This document shows, piece by piece, positions 15,048-22,439 of a stretch of DNA of 24,984 bases. The DNA comes from an uncultured bacterium (GTDB lineage: Bacteria; Bacillota_I; Bacilli_A; RF39; UBA660). The first letter of the stretch is position 1, and each line of letters starts with the position of its first letter. The stretch spans positions 1 through 24,984 of the forward strand of contig OMUM01000094.1 in assembly GCA_900314225.1 (NCBI GenBank). The letters are read 5' to 3'. Made by a program: the position numbers and the translations under genes. The notes under the pieces are model-generated. The model worked only from the letters and a program-made list of their open reading frames with translations. It did not search any database and was not told the DNA's origin.

Positions 15048-15853
15048 TGATAAAAATATTAGGTTATGATTTAACAAAGTTAGTTTTATCAATTATCTAT
15101 ATAATTATAGGTATAATTATATTTGATTTTTTTAAAAAAATTATTATTAAAGCTACTTCTAAAAACAAAATATTAAAAAAAGAACAAGCTCAAAAAATAA
15201 AAACTATGCGTAGTCTAATTATAAATATAATTAAATATACTATAGTAATAATAGTTGCTCTTGCTCTTCTTTCTAACTTTGGAATAAATGTTAAATCAAT
15301 ACTTGCTGGACTTGGAATTGGAACTGCCTTAATAGGTTTAGCTTTTCAAGATTTAGCAAAAGACTTAATAGCAGGTTTTTCTATTATTACTGAGGAAGAA
15401 TATGAAGTAGGAGATACAATAGAAATAGATGGATTTATGGGAGAAGTAATAGCAGTTGGATTAAGGACAACTAGAATCAGAAATTATAAAGGAGCAACTA
15501 AAATAATTGCTAATCACTATATGGATAACATAATTAATTATAGTAATAGTAATTCACTTGCTATAATAGATGTAGGTATTGCTTATGAAAATAATGAGAA
15601 AGAAATAGAAGAAACATTTAATAAATTATTTGAAAGATTAAAAGGAAAAATACCTAATGCTATCAAAGAACCAGAATTATGGGGAGTAAATGAATTAGCA
15701 GACTCTTCAGTAATTTATAGAGTCGCAATTGAGGTAAAACCTACAACTAATTTTGAAACTGAAAGATTCATGCGTAAAGAAATAAAAAAAGAGTTTGATG
15801 AAGCTGGTATAAAAATACCATATCAACAAATAGAGGTGCATAATGGAAAATAA
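15047..15853 (+). CDS. mscS: small-conductance mechanosensitive channel (MscS family)
   Basis: MscS channels open under membrane tension and release solutes during osmotic downshock. The 268-residue product has three hydrophobic segments (about 8-28, 60-82 and 87-115). The third is the Gly/Ala-rich pore helix with GLGIGTALIGLAFQDLAKDL, followed by the beta domain (VGDTIEIDGFMGEVIAVGLR TTRIRN in order) and a C-terminal alpha/beta domain. This is the minimal MscS architecture, without extra helices. The ATG shares one base with the parB stop (TAATG), so translation is coupled. A channel gene between parB and ychF is common in Firmicutes; a direct link to segregation is not implied. Confidence 0.92.
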   Translation: MIKILGYDLTKLVLSIIYIIIGIIIFDFFKKIIIKATSKNKILKKEQAQKIKTMRSLIINIIKYTIVIIVALALLSNFGINVKSILAGLGIGTALIGLAFQDLAKDLIAGFSIITEEEYEVGDTIEIDGFMGEVIAVGLRTTRIRNYKGATKIIANHYMDNIINYSNSNSLAIIDVGIAYENNEKEIEETFNKLFERLKGKIPNAIKEPELWGVNELADSSVIYRVAIEVKPTTNFETERFMRKEIKKEFDEAGIKIPYQQIEVHNGK

Positions 15854-16040
15854 TAATTACAAACTTGGTTCGATTGTTATCATGAAGAAACAACATCCTT
15901 GTGGAACAAATAAATGGAAAATAGTAAGGGTTGGGGCAGATATAAAAATTAAATGTCTAAATTGTGGAAGAACAGTTCTAATCCCCAGAATTGAATTTAA
16001 TAAGAAGCTAAAAAAAGTAATTGAGGAGGAAGAAATATGA
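15843..16040 (+). CDS. DUF951 family small protein
   Basis: A 65-residue protein of the DUF951 family (B. subtilis YyzM type), whose function I do not know. Conserved features are IVIMKKQHPCGTNKWKIVRV (11-30), with the KKxHPCG motif, and IKIKCLNCGRTVLIPR (35-50). Cys20, Cys38 and Cys41 could bind a metal, and the RTV.I.R stretch suggests a small nucleic-acid- or ribosome-binding beta fold; both are inference. It overlaps mscS by 11 bases and the next gene by four (ATGA), with AGAGGTG before its ATG. Presence just upstream of ychF is typical in Firmicutes, here separated from it by a transporter. Confidence 0.85.
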   Translation: MENNNYKLGSIVIMKKQHPCGTNKWKIVRVGADIKIKCLNCGRTVLIPRIEFNKKLKKVIEEEEI

Positions 16041-17632
16041 TAGAAAAGCCAAAATTGAAATTAAAAAAATTTTATTTCCACCCAATAACAACATTTATAT
16101 TATTAACATTCTTTTTAATGATTTTAAGTGGAATATTATCATTATTTCAAACCCAAGCTACATATAATACAATAAATTCTAATACTAATGAATTAGAACC
16201 AGTATTAGTAACAGTTGAAAATTTATTTTCATTTGATGGTATTAAATTTATTATCAGTAATGCTGCAGTTAATTTTCTAAGTTTTGGTCCTCTCAGTACT
16301 CTATTAATATCTTTAATAGGATTATCAATTGCTGAAGGAACCGGATTTATTGAAATGTTAACAAAAAAACATATTAGTAAATTAAATAGATATGTATTAA
16401 CTTTTCTAATCATGTTCATTTCAACTATTTCATCTCTTATAAATGAAGTTGGATATGCAATTTTAATACCACTAGTTGCTCTAGTATATTTTATAAATAA
16501 TAGAAATCCAATACTTGGAATAGTAACAGCCTTCTGTGGTGTATCATTTGGTTATGGTGTTTCAATCTTCGTTGGATCTACAGAAGTAAATTTACTTAAT
16601 TATACAAGAAATGCTGCTAGACTAATAGATGATACAAGTCATATTGCTTTATCATCAAACTTAATATTTATCATAGTTGCTAGTATAATTTTATCAATTG
16701 TTGGAACGATTGTAATCGAGAAAGTGATAGCTCCAAAAATTGGAAAATATAAAAGAGATGAAGAATATGCTAAAACAGAACAATATCATATATCCGATAT
16801 TGAAGAAGCAGAGCAAAGACAAATAGAAAATGAAAAATATGAAAAAAAAGGATTAAGATATGCTCTAATAGTATTAATAGCAGTAATGATTTTTTTCATT
16901 TATGCTCTTATTCCAGGACTTCCACATTCCGGAGTATTACTTGATTTAGATGCTACTACTTATGTAGATCAATTATTTGGAAAAAATTCTTACTTTCAAG
17001 ATGGATTTACTTATATTATTTCCATTATGTTTATTTTGATGGGTATAGCTTATGGAATTGGAAGTAAATCAATAAAAAATGATAAAGAAATAATAGAAAA
17101 TGCTAGTAAAAGATTTACTGGTATTGGTATGATGATTATATTAATATTTGCTGTATCACAGTTTATTGCCGTTTATAGAAAAACAAATATTGGTACTATT
17201 ATTACATCTTGGCTTGCCTCAATCCTAGAAAATGTTCAATTTAGTGGTATACCATTAATACTATTAACATTAATTTTAATAGCAATCTCTGGTTTATTCT
17301 TAACTTCATCTTCAAGCAAATGGATGATATTTTCTCCAGTTGTCGTTCCAATGTTCATGCAATCTAATCTCTCTCCACAATTTGCTCAAATAATAATGCG
17401 TGTAGGAGATTCAATGACTAAAGGATTTACCCCATTACTTGCTTCATTTGTAATATATATAGGTTATCTAAATATTTATAACTTAAATAAGAAAAAGCCA
17501 TATACCATAAGAAGATCATTAAAATTAATTACACCATACTTCTTAATAATATCAGCAACATGGATAATAATAGTACTTGGTTGGTATATATTAGGATTAC
17601 CAATAGGACCAAATGTTTTTCCTACTATTTAA
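16037..17632 (+). CDS. AbgT-family transporter
   Basis: AbgT-family membrane proteins were first described as p-aminobenzoyl-glutamate importers; some members export sulfonamides. The 531-residue product has about 12 hydrophobic segments. The family is recognised by an early extracellular loop after the first helix, LISLIGLSIAEGTGFIEML (about 95-113), INEVGYAILIPLVALVYFI (about 138-156), and a C-terminal half with FLTSSSSKWMIFSPVVVPMF and RVGDSMTKGFTPLLASFVIY, equivalent to the helical-hairpin and SDS-like regions of MtrF/YdaH. A charged cytosolic loop lies near residues 235-275. It starts by an ATGA overlap with DUF951 and is the last gene of the soj unit. Substrate cannot be read from the sequence; folate salvage is one possibility. 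Confidence 0.82.
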   Translation: MIEKPKLKLKKFYFHPITTFILLTFFLMILSGILSLFQTQATYNTINSNTNELEPVLVTVENLFSFDGIKFIISNAAVNFLSFGPLSTLLISLIGLSIAEGTGFIEMLTKKHISKLNRYVLTFLIMFISTISSLINEVGYAILIPLVALVYFINNRNPILGIVTAFCGVSFGYGVSIFVGSTEVNLLNYTRNAARLIDDTSHIALSSNLIFIIVASIILSIVGTIVIEKVIAPKIGKYKRDEEYAKTEQYHISDIEEAEQRQIENEKYEKKGLRYALIVLIAVMIFFIYALIPGLPHSGVLLDLDATTYVDQLFGKNSYFQDGFTYIISIMFILMGIAYGIGSKSIKNDKEIIENASKRFTGIGMMIILIFAVSQFIAVYRKTNIGTIITSWLASILENVQFSGIPLILLTLILIAISGLFLTSSSSKWMIFSPVVVPMFMQSNLSPQFAQIIMRVGDSMTKGFTPLLASFVIYIGYLNIYNLNKKKPYTIRRSLKLITPYFLIISATWIIIVLGWYILGLPIGPNVFPTI

Positions 17633-17651
17633 AGAACTTAGGTTCTTTTTT
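17631..17651 (+). terminator. terminator after the AbgT-type gene
   Basis: AAAGAAC (17631-17637) pairs with GTTCTTT (17642-17648) around a TTAG loop, followed by T residues. It overlaps the stop codon. Confidence 0.78.
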
Positions 17652-17672
17652 CTTTTAATTAATAATTATCAA

Positions 17673-17681
17673 TGTTATAAT
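17673..17681 (+). promoter_or_regulatory. extended -10 promoter for ychF
   Basis: TGTTATAAT at 17673-17681 is a perfect extended -10 without a clear -35. The following bases (AAACAAAGAAAAGAGGAG) closely resemble those after the mnmE -10. Confidence 0.68.
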
Positions 17682-17704
17682 AAACAAAGAAAAGAGGAGA
17701 TATT

Positions 17705-18805
17705 ATGAGTTTAACAGCAGGAATAGTTGGACTACCAAACGTTGGAAAGTCAACATTATTTAATGCCATTACAAATCAAAAAATATTAGCAGAAAATTAT
17801 CCATTTGCAACAATTGAACCAAACGTTGGAATCGTAACAGTACCAGATAAAAGAATGGATAAATTAAAAGAAATGTATAATCCAAAAAGATTTGTTCCAA
17901 CAGCCTATGAGTTTACAGATATAGCTGGTCTTGTAAAAGGAGCAAGCAAAGGAGAAGGACTAGGTAATAAATTTTTATCTCATATAAGAGAAGTAGATGC
18001 TATTGTAGAAGTAGTAAGATGTTTTGATGATGGTAAAATAATCCATGTCGAAGGAAATATTGATCCAATAAGAGATATTGAAACAATTAATCTAGAACTT
18101 GCTATTGCCGACTTAGAAGTCATAAATAATAGATTAGAAAGAGTATCTAAAAAAGCAAGAACTACTAAAAATAAAGATGATATTTTAGAAACAGAAGTTT
18201 TAGAAAAATGTAAGAAATCTCTAGAAGAAAATAAACCAATCAGATTATTAAATTTATCAGATGAAGAAAAGAAAGTTATTAAGTCATATAGTTTCTTAAC
18301 AGAAAAACCTATTATTTATCTAGCAAATATCAAAGAAGAAGATATTGGAAATCCTGATAATAAATATGTCCAAGAAGTAAAAGATTATGCCAAAGAAGAA
18401 AATGCCAAAGTAATTAGTTTATGTGCTAAAGTAGAAGAAGAATTAAGTGAATTAGACGAATCAGATAAAAAAGAAATGTTAGAAGCTCTAGGTATAAAAT
18501 CATCTGGCTTAGATCAATTAATAACCGCAACTTATGATATTTTAGGACTTAGTACATACTTCACAGTAGGACCAGATGAAGTAAGAGCTTGGACATTTAA
18601 AAAAGGAATGAATGCCAAACAATGTGCTGGAATAATTCATACTGATTTTGAAAAAGGTTTTATTAGAGCTGAAGTAATATCCTATGATGATTTAATAAAA
18701 TACGGCGATGAACTAAAGGTAAAAGAAGCTGGTCGTGCTAGATTAGAAGGAAAAGATTATCTTATGCAAGATGGAGATATCTGTCATTTTAGATTTAATG
18801 TTTAA
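17705..18805 (+). CDS. ychF: redox-regulated ATPase YchF
   Basis: YchF (OLA1 family) is an Obg-like P-loop protein that prefers ATP and associates with ribosomes; it affects stress responses. The 366-residue length is normal. G1 is GLPNVGKS (9-16), followed by FATIEPNVGIV (switch I type) and DIAGLVKGASKGEGLGNKFL. The G4 position reads NIKEED (in place of NKxD), consistent with loss of guanine specificity. A coiled-coil insertion lies near 130-190, and the C-terminal TGS domain ends in DYLMQDGDICHFRFNV, nearly canonical. AGAGGAG precedes the ATG. The next ORF starts one base after its stop. Confidence 0.96.
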   Translation: MSLTAGIVGLPNVGKSTLFNAITNQKILAENYPFATIEPNVGIVTVPDKRMDKLKEMYNPKRFVPTAYEFTDIAGLVKGASKGEGLGNKFLSHIREVDAIVEVVRCFDDGKIIHVEGNIDPIRDIETINLELAIADLEVINNRLERVSKKARTTKNKDDILETEVLEKCKKSLEENKPIRLLNLSDEEKKVIKSYSFLTEKPIIYLANIKEEDIGNPDNKYVQEVKDYAKEENAKVISLCAKVEEELSELDESDKKEMLEALGIKSSGLDQLITATYDILGLSTYFTVGPDEVRAWTFKKGMNAKQCAGIIHTDFEKGFIRAEVISYDDLIKYGDELKVKEAGRARLEGKDYLMQDGDICHFRFNV

Positions 18806-18806
18806 T

Positions 18807-19586
18807 ATGCAATCAAAAATAAAAATAATCGAAACTGGTCGTGCTGATGGAATAATGTCTAGAACAAAAAGATTTTACCCAGAAGATTATTCAGAAGATC
18901 AAATTAATAAAATATTTAGAGAAACTAGAATAAATGCTGGAAAAAAATATAATTTTAATGGACTTCATATTATAAAACCCATTCAAAAAGAACTTGCTAA
19001 AGCAAAAGATAAAAATAATATATTTAAAGATTATATAATAGTTACCAAAGAAATGCTAAATAAAGAAGACTATTATGATATTGACTTTTTCTGTGATGCT
19101 CTAGTTCTACCAAGTACAATAAAAGATGTTGTTTTAGGTCATCCAGAAGCAGATTGTCCAATATTAATTTGTGAAGATAGAAAAAAAGGCTATACATCGC
19201 TTACACACTGTGGAGCAGTAATGATAAATCGTGGAACCATAAAGCATTGTATTGATGCTTTAACTGATGGCTGTAATTCAAATAAAGGAGACATATATTG
19301 CTATATAAGTAATTCAATAAAAAAAGATTCTTACATATATGATAAATATCCGCCTTTTGCCACCAATAATACCATCTGGAAAAATGCAATAACAAAACAC
19401 AATAATGAATATAATATAGATTTAAGCCTAGCTATAAGAGAAGAATTACAAAGACTAGGAATAGAAAATATTAAAGAAAATAAAGAAGATACCGCAACAT
19501 CTCCAAAATATTACTCTCATGTAAAAGAAACACAAGGAGATTATTCCAAGAAAGGGCAAAATTTTGTAGGAATATATTACATTTAA
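18807..19586 (+). CDS. divergent YfiH/laccase-domain protein
   Basis: YfiH-type proteins (COG1496, 'polyphenol oxidase family') act as purine-nucleoside enzymes in the bacterial and human LACC1 homologues studied. The 259-residue product aligns by eye with E. coli YfiH: EADCPILICED (114-124) with TADCLPVLFC; SLTHCG (131-136) with AVHAGWRG; IDLSLAIREELQRLGIENI with the LADIYQLARQRLANVGVEQI segment; and a C-terminal YYSHVKETQG... for FFSYRR...TGR. Putative metal/active-site residues are Cys117 and His134, with His54 a candidate for the first His. The WRG of HAGWRG is replaced, so the protein is divergent and activity is uncertain. Start: ATG 18807, one base after the ychF stop, with ATG 18798 as alternative; neither has a clear ribosome site, suggesting coupling to ychF. 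This family is more often found near ylm/ftsZ genes. Confidence 0.7.
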   Translation: MQSKIKIIETGRADGIMSRTKRFYPEDYSEDQINKIFRETRINAGKKYNFNGLHIIKPIQKELAKAKDKNNIFKDYIIVTKEMLNKEDYYDIDFFCDALVLPSTIKDVVLGHPEADCPILICEDRKKGYTSLTHCGAVMINRGTIKHCIDALTDGCNSNKGDIYCYISNSIKKDSYIYDKYPPFATNNTIWKNAITKHNNEYNIDLSLAIREELQRLGIENIKENKEDTATSPKYYSHVKETQGDYSKKGQNFVGIYYI

Positions 19587-19589
19587 ATC

Positions 19590-19618
19590 TTGTCAAAAAA
19601 AGTTTGATTTGTTATAAT
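19590..19618 (+). promoter_or_regulatory. promoter of rpsF-ssb-rpsR
   Basis: TTGTCA (19590-19595), a 17-base spacer, then TATAAT (19613-19618) with a TG extension (19610-19611). Confidence 0.85.
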
Positions 19619-19622
19619 ACAT

Positions 19623-19659
19623 AGCGAGTATTTAAAATACTCCTTGCTGTAAATACAGC
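19623..19659 (+). promoter_or_regulatory. structured 5' leader of rpsF, possible S6:S18 control element
   Basis: Two adjacent hairpins can form: GAGTATT-TAA-AATACTC (19626-19642), extendable by AGC/GCT across a bulge, and GCTGT-AAAT-ACAGC (19646-19659). They share the GCT, so the extended first stem and the second are alternatives. Many bacteria control this operon by S6:S18 binding to the leader. I do not see the usual CCG element clearly, so that role is only a guess. Confidence 0.4.
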
Positions 19660-19684
19660 CAAATGTCCAAAAGGAGGTGTACAT

Positions 19685-19975
19685 ATGAATAAATATGAAA
19701 TTATGTTTGTTGTAAGACCAGATATGGAAGAAGCTGAAATTAAAAAAACAGCTGACGATATGAAAAAAGTCTTAACAGATGCTAAAGCAAATATTATTGA
19801 AGAAAAAACTATGGGTCAAAGAGAATTAGCTTATGAAATCAATAAATTCACAACAGGATACTATTTCTTATATGTTGTAGAAGCAGATAGTAAAACAGAA
19901 CAAGAATTTAATAGAGTTGCTAGAATCAACGAAAATCTACTTCGTCATATTATTGTAAAAGTAGAAGACAAATAA
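19685..19975 (+). CDS. rpsF: 30S ribosomal protein S6
   Basis: S6 binds the central domain of 16S rRNA as a heterodimer with S18, encoded two genes downstream. The 96-residue length and the N-terminus MNKYEIMFVVRPDMEEAEIK are typical, as are GQRELAYEINKFTTGYYFLY (about 45-64) and the final RINENLLRHIIVKVEDK. A near-perfect AAGGAGGTG ribosome site precedes the ATG. The gene opens the rpsF-ssb-rpsR operon, conserved across bacteria, which allows co-regulation of S6 and S18 with single-strand-binding protein. Confidence 0.97.
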   Translation: MNKYEIMFVVRPDMEEAEIKKTADDMKKVLTDAKANIIEEKTMGQRELAYEINKFTTGYYFLYVVEADSKTEQEFNRVARINENLLRHIIVKVEDK

Positions 19976-19988
19976 AAAGAGGTAATTT

Positions 19989-20501
19989 ATGAATAAAGTA
20001 GTTTTAATAGGAAGATTAACAAGAGATCCAGAATTGAGATATACTGGTAGTAATACACCAGTCGCAACATTTTCTCTAGCTGTTAATAGAAATTTTACAA
20101 ATCAACAAGGTGAAAGAGAAGCTGATTTTATTAATATCGTTGTTTGGAGAAAACAAGCTGAAAATGTAAAAAATTATTTATTTCAAGGAAGCCAAGTCGC
20201 AATAGATGGCAGAATTCAAACAAGAACTTATGATGATCAAAATGGTCAAAGAAGATATATAACTGAAGTAGTTGCTGATAATGTTGAATTTTTAGGATCA
20301 AAAAATTCCTCAAATAATTTAAATAATACAAATTCTTCTGCAAATAATAATGCAGGACCAACACCATATGACTTTGCTGATAATAGTAGTAATAATAACT
20401 CAACTACTAGTAAAGATTCAAAAGGTACAGATGTTGATAGTAATCCATTTGCTGATTTTGGTTCAAGTATTGAAATTAGCGATGATGAATTACCTTTCTA
20501 A
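19989..20501 (+). CDS. ssb: single-stranded DNA-binding protein SSB
   Basis: SSB coats single-stranded DNA during replication, repair and transformation and recruits partners via its C-terminal tip. The 170-residue product has the OB fold (about 1-105; MNKVVLIGRLTRDPELRYTG, then FINIVVWRKQAENVKNYL), an Asn/Ser-rich flexible linker (about 107-155), and the acidic tip ISDDELPF at the very end, the conserved partner-binding motif. AGAGGT precedes the ATG. It lies between rpsF and rpsR, as in Bacillus (ssbA). Confidence 0.97.
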   Translation: MNKVVLIGRLTRDPELRYTGSNTPVATFSLAVNRNFTNQQGEREADFINIVVWRKQAENVKNYLFQGSQVAIDGRIQTRTYDDQNGQRRYITEVVADNVEFLGSKNSSNNLNNTNSSANNNAGPTPYDFADNSSNNNSTTSKDSKGTDVDSNPFADFGSSIEISDDELPF

Positions 20502-20521
20502 AATGAAAAGGAGGGAATAAA

Positions 20522-20737
20522 ATGGCAGAATTCAATCGTAGAAAGAAAAAAGTATGTGCTATGTGTACTGGAAAAGATGTTGACTGGAAGGACACAGAAA
20601 CACTTAAAAGATATACAAATGAAAAAGGAAAAATTTTACCAAGACGTGTTACAGGAAATTGTGCTGAACATCAAAGATATATTGCTAAACAAGTAAAAAG
20701 AGCAAGAGCTGTAGCATTAATGCCATATTCAAAATAG
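20522..20737 (+). CDS. rpsR: 30S ribosomal protein S18 (zinc-binding form)
   Basis: S18 pairs with S6 in the platform of the 30S subunit. The 71-residue product retains the family core (LKRYTNEKGKILPRRVTGNC and HQRYIAKQVKRARAVALMPY). Cys12, Cys15, Cys47 and His50 form a CxxC...CxxH set, i.e. the zinc-binding C+ form. Zinc-free paralogues exist in some bacteria; this copy appears to need zinc. AAGGAGGG precedes the ATG, and a strong terminator ends the operon. Confidence 0.97.
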   Translation: MAEFNRRKKKVCAMCTGKDVDWKDTETLKRYTNEKGKILPRRVTGNCAEHQRYIAKQVKRARAVALMPYSK

Positions 20738-20770
20738 AAGCTGAATAGAATAACTAATTCAGCTTTTTAT
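20738..20770 (+). terminator. terminator after rpsR
   Basis: AAGCTGAAT (20738-20746) and ATTCAGCTT (20757-20765) form a perfect 9-bp stem with a 10-base loop, followed by TTTAT. It starts at the base after the stop codon. Confidence 0.85.
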
Positions 20771-20860
20771 ATATCAAAAATAATAAATATTATTAAGAAG
20801 TAATTTAATTAAATTAAATGTAAAAAAATATAAATGATAATATTCTTTCTATTACTTTTA

Positions 20861-20907
20861 TTGACAAACAGCAATTATACATTTATACTCATCTTAAATA
20901 AGTATAA
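20861..20907 (+). promoter_or_regulatory. strong promoter with overlapping inverted repeat
   Basis: TTGACA (20861-20866), a 17-base spacer and TATACT (20884-20889). An inverted repeat TTATACT (20883-20889)/AGTATAA (20901-20907), with 11 bases between, covers the -10 and the expected start site: a likely repressor operator. The preceding 20771-20860 is A/T-rich with no recognisable feature. Confidence 0.65.
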
Positions 20908-20924
20908 GTAGAGAGGGATAAATT

Positions 20925-21320
20925 ATGAATAGTAAAAATAAGAATAAAAACAGGATAGAAAATAAAATATATATTGTGGATATTATGAATGCTTTAATAG
21001 CCGAGGTATTTTTAGCTTTTGCTATTGCCAATTTTAGTAAACATCTTATTTTAGCAAGCTCAATGACTATTACAGCTTGGAGTGGCATATTAGTTACTGA
21101 GATAGTTTATATAGCATTATCTTATAGTAAGAATGAAAGAAATGGGTTCTCGGCTATTATGAATATTGCAAATGGTACTATGTTAATTGTTGCTGGATTG
21201 ATATATTGGATTAATTGGGAAAATATTATATTAGGATTGTTCGTTATTTTTTTAACTATTATAACAATAGTTAAAAAAAATAATATTAAAATAACAGATA
21301 TAGATAAAGAAGAAAAATAA
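20925..21320 (+). CDS. unknown four-helix membrane protein
   Basis: I do not recognise this 131-residue protein. It has a short Lys/Asn-rich, cytosol-like N-terminus (1-14), then four hydrophobic segments at about 16-37, 41-65, 76-97 and 99-117, and a charged tail (KKNNIKITDIDKEEK). The second pair is joined by the basic turn SYSKNERNG. No catalytic motif is visible. The gene has its own strong promoter with an operator-like repeat, a GAGAGGG ribosome site and its own hairpin terminator, so it is a single-gene, probably regulated unit inserted between the conserved rpsR and gdpP-rplI blocks. It uses relatively more GGG/GAG/TTG-type codons than its neighbours, which may hint at later acquisition. 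Confidence 0.8.
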   Translation: MNSKNKNKNRIENKIYIVDIMNALIAEVFLAFAIANFSKHLILASSMTITAWSGILVTEIVYIALSYSKNERNGFSAIMNIANGTMLIVAGLIYWINWENIILGLFVIFLTIITIVKKNNIKITDIDKEEK

Positions 21321-21330
21321 TATATCTAAT

Positions 21331-21357
21331 GTTAATGAGAAATCATTAACTTTTTTT
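21331..21357 (+). terminator. terminator after the small membrane protein
   Basis: GTTAATGA (21331-21338), GAAA loop and TCATTAAC (21343-21350) form a perfect 8-bp stem with a tetraloop, followed by seven T residues. Confidence 0.9.
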
Positions 21358-21400
21358 ATTTCAAGTAAATTATACAATAACTATCTATAAATTGTTTCAT

Positions 21401-21429
21401 TAGACAAACATATCAAATTATTATATAAT
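21401..21429 (+). promoter_or_regulatory. promoter of the DHH gene-rplI-dnaB unit
   Basis: TAGACA (21401-21406), a 17-base spacer and TATAAT (21424-21429), followed by AGGAGG and the ATG at 21455. Confidence 0.8.
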
Positions 21430-21454
21430 AAGATTAGACTTTATAGGAGGTACC

Positions 21455-22438
21455 ATGGAAATAATTAAAGAGCGAAGAAAACTAAATAGAGCAATAAAAA
21501 ATTCTAAAAATATTTTCCTAATGGGACATAAAAATCTAGATTTAGATGCTTTAGGAAGTCAAATTGGTATGTACATGTTTCTTAAGAAAAAGAAAAAAAA
21601 TTGTTTTATAATAATAGATGATAAAGAACATGAAGATGGAGTAGAAAAAATATTAAAAGAATTAGATGGTGTTGTTACTAAAATAAAAAGTAATGAAATA
21701 GATGAAAACTTATATCCAAAAAAATCAAAGAATTTACTAATTATTTTAGATACCAATAAGTCAGAATTAGTTCAAAGTAAAGAAGTACTTAATAAAATAA
21801 ATAAGAAATTAGTTATTGATCATCATGAATTAGGTAAATCAACTATAAAAGATGCTGACATTATAGATGATACAAAGGTTTCTAGTACCTGTGAAATGAT
21901 AACTAGTTTAATTGAATATTATGATGTAGAAATAGATTCTTATTATGCCACAATTCTTTTAGCTGGAATTGTTCTAGATACTAATAACTATACTTTAAAT
22001 ACAACACAAGAAACATTTTATGCATCATACTATTTAACATCATTAGGAGCTAGTGCCAAAAAAGTTCAATATTTATTAAAACAAAATATAGATGACTATA
22101 CTGAAAGACAAAAACTAATGGCTAATATTGAAACAATTAATGAAAAAATAGCCTTAACTCATGCCTCAACTAATACTATTTATCGAAAAGAAGATTTAGC
22201 AAAAGTTGCTGATACTCTTCTATTTTTCAATAATATAGAAGCTTCATTTGTAATTGGAAAAATTGATAAAGAAACTGTAGGTATTAGTGCAAGAAGTCTT
22301 GGTAATTATGATATACTAAGAATATTAAAAAAATTTAATGGTGGTGGAGATACAAATTCTGGAGCTGCTACCATAACAAAAACAACAATATCTAAAGTTG
22401 AACAAGAATTAAAAAAAATACTTAAAGAAGGTGAATGA
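21455..22438 (+). CDS. stand-alone DHH/DHHA1 phosphodiesterase (GdpP core)
   Basis: DHH/DHHA1 enzymes hydrolyse small nucleotides with two metal ions; GdpP, usually encoded here, cleaves cyclic di-AMP. The 327-residue product has all core motifs: MGHKNLDLDALGS (23-35), the Asp100 region LLIILDTN, VIDHH (120-124), LLAGIVLDTNNYTLNT in the middle, and the DHHA1 substrate loop FNGGGDTNSGAAT (about 294-306). The membrane helices, PAS domain and degenerate GGDEF domain of full GdpP (about 650 residues) are missing, and the ATG with AGGAGG leaves no room for them. Synteny (then rplI, dnaB) says it replaces gdpP. Substrate could be c-di-AMP, pApA or nanoRNA; I favour c-di-AMP by position only. It overlaps the longest rplI reading and ends two bases before the rplI ATG. 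Confidence 0.88.
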   Translation: MEIIKERRKLNRAIKNSKNIFLMGHKNLDLDALGSQIGMYMFLKKKKKNCFIIIDDKEHEDGVEKILKELDGVVTKIKSNEIDENLYPKKSKNLLIILDTNKSELVQSKEVLNKINKKLVIDHHELGKSTIKDADIIDDTKVSSTCEMITSLIEYYDVEIDSYYATILLAGIVLDTNNYTLNTTQETFYASYYLTSLGASAKKVQYLLKQNIDDYTERQKLMANIETINEKIALTHASTNTIYRKEDLAKVADTLLFFNNIEASFVIGKIDKETVGISARSLGNYDILRILKKFNGGGDTNSGAATITKTTISKVEQELKKILKEGE

Positions 22439-22439
22439 G

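Noticed and set aside
18047..18053. TGTCGAA in ychF, and another at 23792 in dnaB
   Set aside because: Seven-base matches within coding sequence, without the extended TTTGTCGAAATT form seen in the non-coding copies.
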